Shown: piece after piece, positions 42,023 to 52,500 of the stretch
How positions within the stretch are numbered: position 1 is the first letter of the stretch
Layout of the letters: every line of letters begins with the position of its first letter
NCBI GenBank assembly: GCA_016928155.1
Contig: JAFGLG010000017.1
Span: forward strand, 79,602-143,601
Reading direction: 5' to 3'
Origin: Candidatus Woesearchaeota archaeon
Lineage (GTDB): Archaea > Nanobdellota > Nanobdellia > Woesearchaeales > JAFGLG01
Length of the DNA stretch: 64,000 nucleotides
Notes under the pieces: model-generated
Told to the model about the DNA's origin: nothing
The model's input: only the letters and a program-made list of their open reading frames with translations
Databases searched by the model: none
Made by a program: the position numbers and the translations under genes

Positions 42023-43012
42023 TCATTGCATGGCTTCTAATTTCTCTATCTCTTCCTTTGCGTCTATCTCTGTGATTACTCTGTTTGCCACGAATTCTGT
42101 CCTGTCGAACATCTCGTTCCTGTTGACCCTGCCAACCAGCTTGATTGTCTCGCCGATGAGGCCGGTCTTGACCTCCTCGAACTTCTCAGGGAAATCCCTG
42201 TATGTGAGGACCTCTTCTGTGCTCTTCTTCAGCAGATTGTCCACCTGGTTCCTGAACAGCACAGCCCTCATGTTACCTGTGCCGTCGTCAAGCGAGAGGT
42301 TGAGCAGGTATGCATAGTAGGGCTTGACCTCATTGTGCTGGTCGCAGTAGAACTTGTCTTCGCGGAGCCTTGCCCTCCTGCTGCATTCCGGGCATATCTC
42401 GAAGAATCTCAGGTCAAATGCCTGCACTATTGTCGCCAGCAATTCTACATTGCTGTCATTCGGCTCGAGCTGGTTTATGAATTTCCTTGCTGTTGCATTC
42501 TGCTTGACTTCAGCAATCTCCTCTCCTGGCGGATTGATAAGCAGCTCTCCCCTGTCTCCCATGTGTATCTCTTTCCTTCCCTGATTCTCCTTTACATATG
42601 CGTTCTTGACCTTGACGATGTCATTCTCTTTTATGCCGGCGAGCATCTCTGCCTTGGAGCCCCAGACCACAAGCCTTATGACTCCTGTCTCGTCGCCTAT
42701 CAGCATATTCCCCACTTTTCCTTTCCTCTCTCCTGTGTCGAATTCATTAGCTCCGTAGTTTGCCTGCACCCTGCCTGCTGTCTCGCAGCTCCTCATGCCT
42801 ACCAGCATGTCTTTTATCTTGACTTTGCCTGTGATCTCCTCGAAAAGCTTTATCCCCAGCTCATTTGCGACAATGTGCGCCGCACCTTCTTTTGAGATGA
42901 GTCCTGAGAGCTTGTCCATCTTCTCCTTTATCCTTCTCTCTATCTCCTGCTCTGATATCTGGCTCTTCTCCTGTATCTTCTTCAGCATATCATGATATGG
43001 CATTTTTAGCAT
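42023..43012 (-). CDS. rpa: replication protein A, OB-fold and zinc finger
   Basis: 329 aa from the ATG at 43012, preceded by AGGGGTG; the ATG at 43045 would be upstream of the predicted transcript start near 43030. Two OB folds (VRLVVWGSKAEMLAGIKEND; AVLFRNQVDNLLKK) and a CPEC-----YCDQH zinc site between them. Binds ssDNA in replication and repair. TATA at about 43052-43061. Confidence 0.9.
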   Translation of the reverse strand: MLKMPYHDMLKKIQEKSQISEQEIERRIKEKMDKLSGLISKEGAAHIVANELGIKLFEEITGKVKIKDMLVGMRSCETAGRVQANYGANEFDTGERKGKVGNMLIGDETGVIRLVVWGSKAEMLAGIKENDIVKVKNAYVKENQGRKEIHMGDRGELLINPPGEEIAEVKQNATARKFINQLEPNDSNVELLATIVQAFDLRFFEICPECSRRARLREDKFYCDQHNEVKPYYAYLLNLSLDDGTGNMRAVLFRNQVDNLLKKSTEEVLTYRDFPEKFEEVKTGLIGETIKLVGRVNRNEMFDRTEFVANRVITEIDAKEEIEKLEAMQ

Positions 43013-43051
43013 GTTCACACCCCTGGTTACAGCTTTTCGGCCCATTCAAGG

Positions 43052-43061
43052 ATTTATATAT
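43052..43061 (-). promoter_or_regulatory. TATA box of rpa
   Basis: ATATATAAAT on the minus strand, about 18 nt leader before the ATG at 43012. Confidence 0.45.
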
Positions 43062-43085
43062 TTTTATATGTTCCAGCCGGCCTTT

Positions 43086-44390
43086 TTATAAATAATCAGG
43101 CTTTGGAGGTTCGATCTTCTGTCTTTTCGGAAATCTTCTTTTCGATTCCTTTGAATCCTTTCTCTTCCTGAAATGATAGAACCAGATCAGGTTGATGATT
43201 ATGAGTATTATGACAAGTGTTGCCAGTATGGAATCCATGCCTATCCTTGATTCTTCTCCCACGACATGCCCTGTCACGCCGAATCTGCTTATCTCTATGA
43301 TATCATAATCCATCTTTGCCTCGAATTCGCTTTCTGTCTTCTGGTTGGCATAGTAGAGCCCGAGCTTTATTGTGTATGTGCCTGGAAGCATGTCCTCCGT
43401 ATCCCAGAATGCATTTATTGTGCCGTATCCTCCCGGCTCGAGGTTCACAGATGCTGTCTTGTATTTCATCAGTTCTTTCTCTCCTTCATATGCCCTGAAC
43501 ACACCATACACATCATCCAGAGGCTTGTTCCAGAGGCTTTGCAGATAGATGTCGAACTTGACTATCTCCCCGAGCTTGTAGTGCTCGACAGCGATGTTTG
43601 TTATGTTTATCATGAGATTCCCGACTGTGAATCTTTTCCTGACCACAAGCTCTTTCCCGTCGAAGTCTATCTTCGCCACTGCTGTATAATCCCCTGATCT
43701 TGCTGCTGCCCAGCTCCCTTTGATCCTGCCTTCCATCCTGCTGTTAAGGGATATGGTGTCAGTCTCGACCTTGTCTACTGTTATATTGCTTGGATCCACT
43801 ATCTCTACAACACCTTTTATTGAGCTTATGTCCTCTGTGCCCAGGCTGTAGAGCGCTATTGAGAATGTCGTCGGCTGCTCTGCATTCGCCTGGCTGACAT
43901 ACATCATCCCATCCAGGTATTTACCTTCATACGGGACTTTGATGTTGAATTTTGCGACTACCTGTGGTGTCGCCGCTATCTCTGCGCTTGATATCCTGAT
44001 TTCGCCGTCAGAGATTATCTCATCATCTGTGACTGTCTGAGGAAGTTTCAATATCAGTATCTCTGTCGTGTGCTTCCCAGGATTGAATACCATGTCTGGC
44101 ATCCTGAATGTGAATGGCACAGTCACTTCTCTCTGCGATGCATCGACATCATATATCTGCTGTTCCAGCTGTATCTTGTCAGCGAACATGCCCCTGACAT
44201 ACACGAGTGCCCTGAAATCCTCATTTTCGTCGTTTATTATCCTTATCTTAGAGGTGATGGATTTCCCTGCCTCGAAGTCATGGTCTTGCCATGCTGGGGA
44301 GACTCCGAAACCTGATGCAGATCCTGTCTGGATTAGCGCCATCGCTAGGAAGATGAATGATACAGATATCCATCTAGTCTCTCTTCTCAT
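43086..44390 (-). CDS. type I membrane protein, paralogue of 5640-6914, end of giant operon
   Basis: 434 aa. Signal peptide, an ectodomain with Ig-like stretches, SLWNKPLDDVYGVFRAYEGE matching the paralogue, a single membrane helix (SILATLVIILIIINLIWFYH) and a basic tail (KRRFPKRQKIEPPKP). Begins VSPAWQDHDFEAGKS after the signal. The ATG overlaps the stop of the 1589-aa gene (ATGA), with AGGTGAAAC as ribosome site. Possible membrane anchor or chaperone for the giant proteins (inference). Confidence 0.8.
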   Translation of the reverse strand: MRRETRWISVSFIFLAMALIQTGSASGFGVSPAWQDHDFEAGKSITSKIRIINDENEDFRALVYVRGMFADKIQLEQQIYDVDASQREVTVPFTFRMPDMVFNPGKHTTEILILKLPQTVTDDEIISDGEIRISSAEIAATPQVVAKFNIKVPYEGKYLDGMMYVSQANAEQPTTFSIALYSLGTEDISSIKGVVEIVDPSNITVDKVETDTISLNSRMEGRIKGSWAAARSGDYTAVAKIDFDGKELVVRKRFTVGNLMINITNIAVEHYKLGEIVKFDIYLQSLWNKPLDDVYGVFRAYEGEKELMKYKTASVNLEPGGYGTINAFWDTEDMLPGTYTIKLGLYYANQKTESEFEAKMDYDIIEISRFGVTGHVVGEESRIGMDSILATLVIILIIINLIWFYHFRKRKDSKESKRRFPKRQKIEPPKPDYL

Positions 44391-47300
44391 GTTTCACCTG
44401 TGAAGACCAATATACTTGATTTGTTCCCTGGAGGCTCTCCTCCTGGCACCCATACTCTTATCTCTGTCTCGACTTCATCCTCTTCTGGCCTGTAGCCAAG
44501 CTGTCCTGCTATATAGGTCCATGTTGTGCTGTTGTATCCGGGTATGTTCGTCCATTCCGTTGCAGTCCTGGTATGGCTCCAGTTGAATGATCCTGTTTCT
44601 GATGTGTTTCCTGCCTTGTACTGGAAGTGGCTTGTGTTTATCTCGACTGCATCCCATAGGCTGTCGAGTGCGTAGATGGAGAGGTTAATGTGGACATTGC
44701 CCTCATTCCGGATCTGGAATGGTGTTGGGCTGTTGTCTTCTGTGTCATTGGTCTCTCCTGTCTCTGCCTCTCCGAAGCTCACATTGGTGTCTACCTGCTC
44801 GATGATGATTGTGGGCTCTATCGTGAAGTTCCATGTCTCACTCCAGTTCCCGTAATCATCTCCGTCAAATGCCCTTACCTGCCAGAAGAATATGCAGTTC
44901 ACTTCAAGGTCATCTGGTGTTGTATAGTTGGTGCCGTTTATGCTGTAGTAATGCCTTTCTGTTCCGCAGCTGTATGGTGTTATGTTGATATCATATGTGA
45001 GGTTATCTACTCCCTCCTCGACATCTATGTCATAGCTCTCGTTCCATTCGAAGGTCACGTTCCTCCAGAACAGTGTGTCATTCCCGTTTGTCGGGCTTAT
45101 CAGTGTAGGTGCTCCAGGAGGTGTATTGGCTATTGTCAGGTTGTTGCTGCAGTTCTCTGCCCCGTCTTCATAGCCGTCATTGGGTGTTATGCAGGCTTTC
45201 CAGACCTCATCCTTGATGATCTCCCCATCAGACATCATGTCTGTCCTGTTCGCCGCGATCAGTGCGATCTGCTCATCAGACAGCGCTGTGTCAAACACTA
45301 TGACATCATCGATATATCCGTCCCACCATGCATCATCACCCCACGGATGCCCTCCGACAACAAAATCAGAAGACACCGGAGACCAAGAAGAAGGAGTCGT
45401 ATCTTTCAATTCGCCATCGACAAATATTGCGACATCAGTGCCATTGTTCCTGCACATCACATGATGCCACTCATCAGCCGCAATCTCAGCTGTGGAAGCC
45501 TCGGCTGAACCATCCAAGCAAGCCACTCCTGTGTCCCAGGTGTATAATTCATAACCATCATAAGCGCCATTATCCTGCCCCATCACCATACACCAGCCAT
45601 AATCACCGCACCCGAGATCATTCGAATATATCCATCCTCCGAAAGTCGCAGTGTCATCAGTGAGCAGCTCAGTGAAATTCACATAATCACCATCGCCGTC
45701 GAATCTGTATGCGCCTCTTCCGTCGAATCCTCCTGTCCTGGAGTGCGCCGCCCCGACTACTGTGCCGTTATTCCCATTCCCTGAGTAATCCTTTGCTGTC
45801 GTGGCTTCATCGCCGAACAGCTTCTCGAATGGCGCAATCAGTTCTGCTGTATTGCTCCCGTCTTTTATCCATCTGTGTATGTTCTTGACAGGGTGGTTTT
45901 CCGGGTCGCTTGTGCTCTGGTTATAGACTGTGAGATTCTCTGTTGTCCTGTTGAGGCCGAATGTCGAGTTCAATATCGGCTGGCTCTGCGTCGGCGGGTC
46001 ATTGTCTATCCTGAGGTCATTGCTCTGCAGTGTCGGCCCGTCGTCTATGCCGTCATTCGGTGTTATCTCGCACTGCCAGAGATCAGCATAGTCTGTCTCA
46101 TCTGAGAACATCATGTCTGTCTCGCCGTTAGATATCTGTGCTATCTGCATGTCAGATAGCGTCCTGTTCCATATCATGAACTCGTCTATTGTTCCGTTGA
46201 ATGGGTTGATGACTGTTGTCGCATTCAATGAGACATAATCCACATACATTGTATTATGCACATCGGCCTGGCTGGATCCTTCAATCCTCTGTCGGATCTC
46301 CTGTTCAAAGATGCTCTCAGGCCCATCATAGTCTATTGATGTGTGCATTGCTTCCGGCTTGTATCCGTATCTTTTTTTGTCCCAGTTGCCGAGTCCTTCT
46401 TCAAGCGAATCCTGGAATGTGAACCTTATCATGGAATCCTTCCCTTCTATCACTTCTTTCTTATATCCGAGAAGCGCTATCACAGCCAGACCTGTTGGAT
46501 GGGAGGATATCTCATGAAAATTTTCTGTAACTGGCCAGCCTCCGCTCTCATCCTGGTTTGCGAGTATTATCGGCACCCAGTTCCTGTTGAACCTGTCTGA
46601 TTTTCCAATCATCGCAAGAACAGAGGGACCCTCGACATACCAGTCAGCGAAGCCCCTTGACATCAGCTTGTTCCTGTATATCACTGCATCAATCGCCCCT
46701 TCCACCATCGGATATGGGACACACCCCTGAAGGTACATCATATAAAGATAATACAATGCATGCGTAGTCCTGTAGTAATGGGAATGATTGCCGAATGGAG
46801 AATCATCAAGGGCAGTCCTGGTAAGATATCTCACAACCCTCTCCTTGTCAAAATCGCTGTAGTTCTGGAAGAACCTCTGGCAATAAGGGGCGATTATCCC
46901 AAGCTGGATATTATTATAGGCAAGATTTGTCTCTTCCGGTATACCTTCTTCAAGAAGTTTGTATGTTGGATCGGATCTCTCGTCGAATCTTGGATCGATG
47001 ACACTCAGGCTTGCAAGGATTCCAGGGACATTGATCATATCATTCTCAAAAGCGTATATATCCAGCATCTCCTCTATCTTCATGCTGATATCCTCACGCT
47101 CCAGTACAGTGTTTATGTCTTTCAGCAGCAGGATATGGTTGTACTGGTCATCCCACCTCTCCTGCCTGAAAGTCTCCATATCAAGAAGATACTCCACCCC
47201 TTTCTCGACAGATAGGTCTATGAGATGGCTCAGCTCCTCATCGCTCATGCTGCAGTATTCTCCTTGACATATGTCTTCTTCCTGGAAGTTGAGCTCATGC

Positions 47301-49156
47301 CCATACCCATTCATCTCCAGGGATTCCTGCTCACTCTCAAACCATCTTGATGTTGATACCACTGTTGATAGTCCGCCGCATGAGAGATCAAACTGGCAGT
47401 AATAATTATTACCCTCCCAGCATCCGGTTGGATCATCATAGCTTAAGGTGTATTTTCTTTGGGTAGAAGAACAGGGAAGTACCCCACAACTTCCAGCAAG
47501 CCAACTTGTATAGCAATTGACTCCTCTGCTCTGTACTGTTATCCACACTTCATCTGTGCCGTATTGCACATACCCATCTGCCGGGAATGTTGCCTGCAAT
47601 GTCGTCTCTGTCTGGCTTGTTGTTGAGGCCAGGAGAGTCCATTGTGATAAATCGAAGTTGTATGCATATATGTTCACTCCTGTGTCGCTTGTTGTCAGTG
47701 TGTTGTATCCTTCCCATGTCAGGGTGAATCCAGCTGTCCCAGACCCGCTTGGTACGAATTTGTATTGTGTAGTCTCATAATTACCCCCGTCTAAGTATGT
47801 AGGGCTGTAGCTTGCTCTTGAATCATCTGATAAGTTTGCCTGTATATATTGCCCTGATGTGTACTCAGTGCCGTATCCGGGCTCCTGGTCTGTAGGCAGG
47901 TCTGCATCGTAAAAGAACCAGCCCTTGTGTGTCCCATTCACCTTGTATTGAATCTGCCCTGAACAGCTTTGTTCTGCTCCAATACCGACCCAGTCATTGC
48001 TTGATGTATCCCCGGTTAGTGTCCCGGACTGATTAGCTATTAATGCTCCATTGCTGTACAGGCTGATTGTCTCAGAGGATGCATTCCAGCTCATCGCCAC
48101 CCACCCGCTTGAACCTGGACTGAAGGACACACCATATTGTGCTTTTATCGCATCCCCGCTTGTGCCGTTGATTATTCCTGTCAGCTTTACATTTTCGAAT
48201 CCGAACCAGATATATGAATTCCCTGAGCAGTCTGAGTCTTTCTGGGAATAGATTGCGCCTGATTGATTGAAGTCGATCCAGGCCATTATGGTGAAATCAT
48301 CATTTGTATCCAGTCCGAAACCTGTTGTTATCTGTATGAAATCATCGGTTCCGTCGAATGAGTATGCCCCGAACCCGTCATATCCGATGTCATCGCCCCA
48401 TGTTGCCCCGCTGACTGTGCCATTATTACCATTCCCCGAATAATCCTGGACCAGTTTGCTCTCCTGCCCTTCATTCCCTTCGAATGGCAGGTTGACGAGC
48501 ATCAGGGAATTTCCCTCGAGATACCAGTTGAATATGTTCTTTATGTCGTCATCTTCATAGTCTGATGTGCTCTGGTTATGGCAGGTGAGGTTCTCCCATG
48601 TCTCATTTGTGCCGAATGTAGAATTCAGTATTGGTGTTGTCTGTGTCGGTGCTATGTTGCCATAGCAGCATACCTGCAAAGGATATGTCCCGCAGCTGCT
48701 CACATGGGCATTTGTGTAATTGCTCTCTCCTCCGGATGCTATTGAGAAGAGGCATTCATAGTTTGCCGGACAGCTGTCTGGCACAACATCACATATTACA
48801 GTCCCATTGCCTGATATGCATGCATCATAATCATAATCAGGATAGAAATCCTGTGTCGGATCCTGCACATGGGCATTATCAGGATCACTCAGTTCCAGGA
48901 ATGTTGTTCCGCAGTCTGCACTTATGTCATTGTCTGTGGAGTTGCAGCATACATGGTAATAATCTTCAAAAGGGTCCAATCTGTCATATGCATGCGCATT
49001 ATGGTATCCTGCTCCTGAATCATTTCTGAGGGATAGCATTGATGTTCCGCTTGGACATGTGTTCAGGTATAGATAGCAGTTCAGGTCAGCCCCCATCACA
49101 GCTGCCGCTATGGATAAGAACAAGAATACAGCTGTGAAAAATCTGTTTCCTTTCAT
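44387..49156 (-). CDS. giant LamG / helical-toroid surface protein, 1589 aa
   Basis: Signal peptide, then Cys-rich modules (about 20-170), a LamG-type jelly roll (DYSGNGNNGTVSGATW, FDGTDDFIQI; about residue 235 on), a Trp/Tyr carbohydrate-binding-like part (FTLTWEGYNTLTTSDTGV), an all-helical region (about 635-900: SHYYRTTHALYYLYMMYLQG, GWPVTENFHEISSHPTGLAV) resembling prenyltransferase or terpene-cyclase alpha/alpha toroids, the LamG closing strand NGTIDEFMIWNRTLS at about 990, a second LamG (1122-1310) and Fn3-like repeats. Adhesin or glycan-binding surface protein is likely. Starts right at the stop of the 118-aa gene. Confidence 0.8.
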   Translation of the reverse strand: MKGNRFFTAVFLFLSIAAAVMGADLNCYLYLNTCPSGTSMLSLRNDSGAGYHNAHAYDRLDPFEDYYHVCCNSTDNDISADCGTTFLELSDPDNAHVQDPTQDFYPDYDYDACISGNGTVICDVVPDSCPANYECLFSIASGGESNYTNAHVSSCGTYPLQVCCYGNIAPTQTTPILNSTFGTNETWENLTCHNQSTSDYEDDDIKNIFNWYLEGNSLMLVNLPFEGNEGQESKLVQDYSGNGNNGTVSGATWGDDIGYDGFGAYSFDGTDDFIQITTGFGLDTNDDFTIMAWIDFNQSGAIYSQKDSDCSGNSYIWFGFENVKLTGIINGTSGDAIKAQYGVSFSPGSSGWVAMSWNASSETISLYSNGALIANQSGTLTGDTSSNDWVGIGAEQSCSGQIQYKVNGTHKGWFFYDADLPTDQEPGYGTEYTSGQYIQANLSDDSRASYSPTYLDGGNYETTQYKFVPSGSGTAGFTLTWEGYNTLTTSDTGVNIYAYNFDLSQWTLLASTTSQTETTLQATFPADGYVQYGTDEVWITVQSRGVNCYTSWLAGSCGVLPCSSTQRKYTLSYDDPTGCWEGNNYYCQFDLSCGGLSTVVSTSRWFESEQESLEMNGYGHELNFQEEDICQGEYCSMSDEELSHLIDLSVEKGVEYLLDMETFRQERWDDQYNHILLLKDINTVLEREDISMKIEEMLDIYAFENDMINVPGILASLSVIDPRFDERSDPTYKLLEEGIPEETNLAYNNIQLGIIAPYCQRFFQNYSDFDKERVVRYLTRTALDDSPFGNHSHYYRTTHALYYLYMMYLQGCVPYPMVEGAIDAVIYRNKLMSRGFADWYVEGPSVLAMIGKSDRFNRNWVPIILANQDESGGWPVTENFHEISSHPTGLAVIALLGYKKEVIEGKDSMIRFTFQDSLEEGLGNWDKKRYGYKPEAMHTSIDYDGPESIFEQEIRQRIEGSSQADVHNTMYVDYVSLNATTVINPFNGTIDEFMIWNRTLSDMQIAQISNGETDMMFSDETDYADLWQCEITPNDGIDDGPTLQSNDLRIDNDPPTQSQPILNSTFGLNRTTENLTVYNQSTSDPENHPVKNIHRWIKDGSNTAELIAPFEKLFGDEATTAKDYSGNGNNGTVVGAAHSRTGGFDGRGAYRFDGDGDYVNFTELLTDDTATFGGWIYSNDLGCGDYGWCMVMGQDNGAYDGYELYTWDTGVACLDGSAEASTAEIAADEWHHVMCRNNGTDVAIFVDGELKDTTPSSWSPVSSDFVVGGHPWGDDAWWDGYIDDVIVFDTALSDEQIALIAANRTDMMSDGEIIKDEVWKACITPNDGYEDGAENCSNNLTIANTPPGAPTLISPTNGNDTLFWRNVTFEWNESYDIDVEEGVDNLTYDINITPYSCGTERHYYSINGTNYTTPDDLEVNCIFFWQVRAFDGDDYGNWSETWNFTIEPTIIIEQVDTNVSFGEAETGETNDTEDNSPTPFQIRNEGNVHINLSIYALDSLWDAVEINTSHFQYKAGNTSETGSFNWSHTRTATEWTNIPGYNSTTWTYIAGQLGYRPEEDEVETEIRVWVPGGEPPGNKSSILVFTGET
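45180..45740 (-). repeat. LamG-coding duplicated DNA, copy in the 1589-aa gene
   Basis: Colinear with 60195-60755. In the 120 nt from 45301 I counted 13 mismatches against 60315 onward, about 89 percent identity, without gaps. Confidence 0.8.
46450..47260 (-). other. helical toroid-like insert in the 1589-aa protein
   Basis: From SDEELSHLIDLSVEKGVEYL to GLAVIALLGYKK the sequence is wholly helical with repeated GC/GW turns, unlike the beta flanks. It parallels 57000-57800 in the first giant (SHYYRTTHSLMYLETMYRQG, GWPVVAEITYSHSHPTGLAV). Confidence 0.65.
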
Positions 49157-49513
49157 TTACTGTGTCAGATTCCTCAGGTCAATTGTGTAGTTGACTGTCC
49201 GGACATTGATGTCCTGCAGGCATCTTGCAACAAAGCATTGCCCTAGCTTTGCCGTGTCTATCTGTTCCAACGGCACCAGTGTATTCTGCCCGTTCATCAT
49301 GACACCGCACACTACTTGTTGTTCCTGCTGGAAGCAGTTCTCATTGATCCACTGCTCTGCTGTTATCCCATCCTCGCACACGAGGTTTCCGCACTTCCAT
49401 TCTCCCTGGTCTGGCAATGCGGGCCTGGTGAATGTAAGGACCGCAAGCCATATCAGTATTCCGACTATGGCAATGGTGTTCAGCCAGTCTATCCATTCAT
49501 TTCTTTTTTCCAT
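49157..49513 (-). CDS. small membrane-anchored Cys-containing protein, 118 aa
   Basis: One N-terminal membrane helix (TIAIVGILIWLAVLTF), then an extracellular stretch with six Cys (CGNLVCEDG, NENCF, VVCGVM, GQCFVARC). It lies between two giant genes with a 4-nt gap before and none after. May be a disulfide-stabilised partner of the giants. Unknown family. Confidence 0.65.
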   Translation of the reverse strand: MEKRNEWIDWLNTIAIVGILIWLAVLTFTRPALPDQGEWKCGNLVCEDGITAEQWINENCFQQEQQVVCGVMMNGQNTLVPLEQIDTAKLGQCFVARCLQDINVRTVNYTIDLRNLTQ

Positions 49514-49517
49514 ATTA

Positions 49518-52500
49518 TCACCCTAGTGTTATTATCACATTCCCGTCCTCAAACTTTATCCTTGAGGTGCCGCTGGTGTCCTTTATCGTTCCTGCGACAG
49601 TCAGGTTCCCTGATGTGATATTGACATCCCCTGTGGTATCATCAATATACATCCTCGTCGTCCCTCCTGTCTGCAGCCTCAAAGGACTGTTGGAGCTAAC
49701 ATTGCTTGCATACAATGTCCCTGTCACATTGGCATTGCCCTCGACATGCAGCTTCTGCGAGGGAGTTGTTGTTCCGATCCCCGTCTTCTCTGAGCTTGCA
49801 TTTACGAATAATGTGTCAGTATCTACTATGAAATCACCACCTGCATTGAATCTTCCAAGCTCTTCACTGTATCCATCTCCCCAGAATATGATGGATTTCC
49901 CTGTATCCGCAAAAATATCTGCACTACCATTATCTATATCAAAACCTGCTGTGGATGCAGGATTGGAAAATGACACATAGCTGTCTGTAGAATAGATATA
50001 TCCGCCTCGATCCAGATAGATGTTCAGGTCTGAAACACCGGAAATATTGACAACACCATCAGTGCTGGTGCCATCTCCCGGCATGATTATCACATCGCCT
50101 CCAGCAGTTGCACCACCTCCGGTTAGGAAAAGATTGCCCCCAGATGCTCCTTTATTATGGACTAATATGTCCTCTGCATAGAAAGTATTTGGATATTCGA
50201 CATGCAGGTTCCACACCTCGATCTCATCTTCAACATGCTCATTTGCATCTAATGTTATGTTTCCATCAATTGTGTACAGTATATCCCCAATTTCCAGATC
50301 AGAAGCGATGATCCACCCTCTTGTTGTATAGAAAGGATGCATGGCAGTCACTTTTAGATTATTATTGAGGAGATAGTATGCACTCTCATTTCTGGCATAG
50401 ATATCTATGATATGCACTGTTGATTGCTCTCCTGTTTTTTCGTCAAATGCCAATACCCTGTCTCCCTTCTTCAGATCTGATATTTTTGCATATCCAGCAG
50501 GGATATTGATCAAGGTATCACCTGCAAAACAATTTCCTCCCTCAATATGGAGGTCTGAATCAATTAATAATCCTCCTCCATATCCGCTTATATAATTGCC
50601 GCCGCTTCTTGTGAAAGTGATATTTCCCCCTAATGCCAGCTTGGTCCCGTCCCAGGTGAAGTTCTCATGACTGTCGATTGAATCTGCTCCAGACCAGAAA
50701 GTCACCCTGTTCACTGCACCTGAACCAGATATGCCGCTTCCGCACAATCCATTGTCTTCAGTGCAGACCTCGCTGCCATTAATCCACAATCTTGCATCAA
50801 CGCCGGAGAAATTTCCGCTCCCATTCACATCAAGCTTCTGTGATGGTAAATAGGTACCTATACCTACCTTATTTCCAGACTGATCAACGAAGAATGTCTC
50901 ATTATCTACTGAAAGATTTAATCCGCGCAATGCAAAAACATTATTATCATAGAGATATTCATTAGGATCTACTTCAGCAGCCCCATACATACGACCTATA
51001 AGATAACTATAGTTCCCAAAGTTTTGCAGACCATAGCCGATAGTCCCTGAACGTACGCCATGAGCTGAAGACCAAACACCATGCACAAAAGAGAAATCTC
51101 CTTCTGCTGTGACACAATCCCCTGTTGCTGAGGAATAATGACCTTCAGCACTGGCCCCACAACCCATAGCTCCAGAACCTCCGATTGCAGTTGATGAGAC
51201 GCCTTCAGCAATGGCAAGATTTCCTCTTGCATAAGAAAAATTGCCTGAAGCACCCCCCAAAAAACCCACGGAAGTCGCATAGCTGCCATTTGCCGCGGCA
51301 TATCCTCTTGCAAATGAATACTCACCCATCATTGAATCATTCAGATTATCATAATCAAAAGGAGATAAGTTTCCAGAGATAGCCAAAGCTGATTTATTGG
51401 AATTCCAGTAGAAAAGCCTGTCAATAGGGGTTCCGGTTATATCGCCTGGGAGGGCAAAGAATTTGACATTATCAACATTTGATCCATTCCCCACCTGCAG
51501 CTTCGCAGAAGGACTTGTCGTCCCGATACCAACTTTTGTCCCGTCATCATACAGCACCCCGATACCTAATGTATCTGAATCTGTCCACCTCGCAGTGTAA
51601 TTCTCAGTACCTGCCCCGGTCAGCCCGCTACCGCAGAAATTATTGTCTTCTGTACAGACCCTGCTACCATTCACCCACGTGTAATTGCCTGTGATATTCA
51701 CATTTCCAGCGACATCAAGCTTTTGGGAAGGTGTTGCAGTGCCAAGACCTAATTTGCCATCACTTTTCAATGTAAGGATATCGGCATCATCACGGTTTAT
51801 GTCTAACATAGAATATGTACCTGTATAAGTACCCCCTCTAATAGACAAGGAAGCTCTTCCTATATTACTAGATAACACCATTTCAGTCCTATCATTATTA
51901 GTTGTATTATATGAGTCAGATAGGATATAGAAATAATTCTCATTCTCACCTACACCAGTATCGCCACCCATATATGCATATCTATTAGATGGACCTTTCT
52001 GGGTCCATAACTCAACAAGATTATACTGGTCCCAGTCATCATTCTCAATAGTTCCTGCAACAAATCCGATTGATTCGTTATCCGGATCCTCACTGTCATA
52101 CTTAATTTCAGAGAAACTCATTGAGCCAGACCATAGATTATCATAAGTGCTCTTCTTGCCGATGTACACCCTGCCTTTCTCATCAATGTAGGATGTCTGA
52201 TTACCATTTGATTCCCTGAATTCAATGAGGTTTGCTGTTTGTGACGGTGCTTTCTGGATTACCTGGCTTATTGCAGATGCGTTTCCATCAACAATATGGA
52301 GGGTTGCATTTGGCGAAGAAGTCCCAACCCCCACATTTCCTGTGCTGTCATTGATAAACACCCTAGTCGTTCCACCGGTCTGCAGCTGCAAAGGAGAATT
52401 AGAGCTCACATTGCTCGCATACAAAGTGCCAGTCACATTGACTCCTGTAGCCACATTCACAAGATTGCCTGTGGTCAGATTATCGCTCCCATCCCACATT

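Noticed and set aside
50154-50531. A full self-splicing intein
   Set aside because: No endonuclease domain and the residue after the terminal Asn is Lys, so no C-extein nucleophile.
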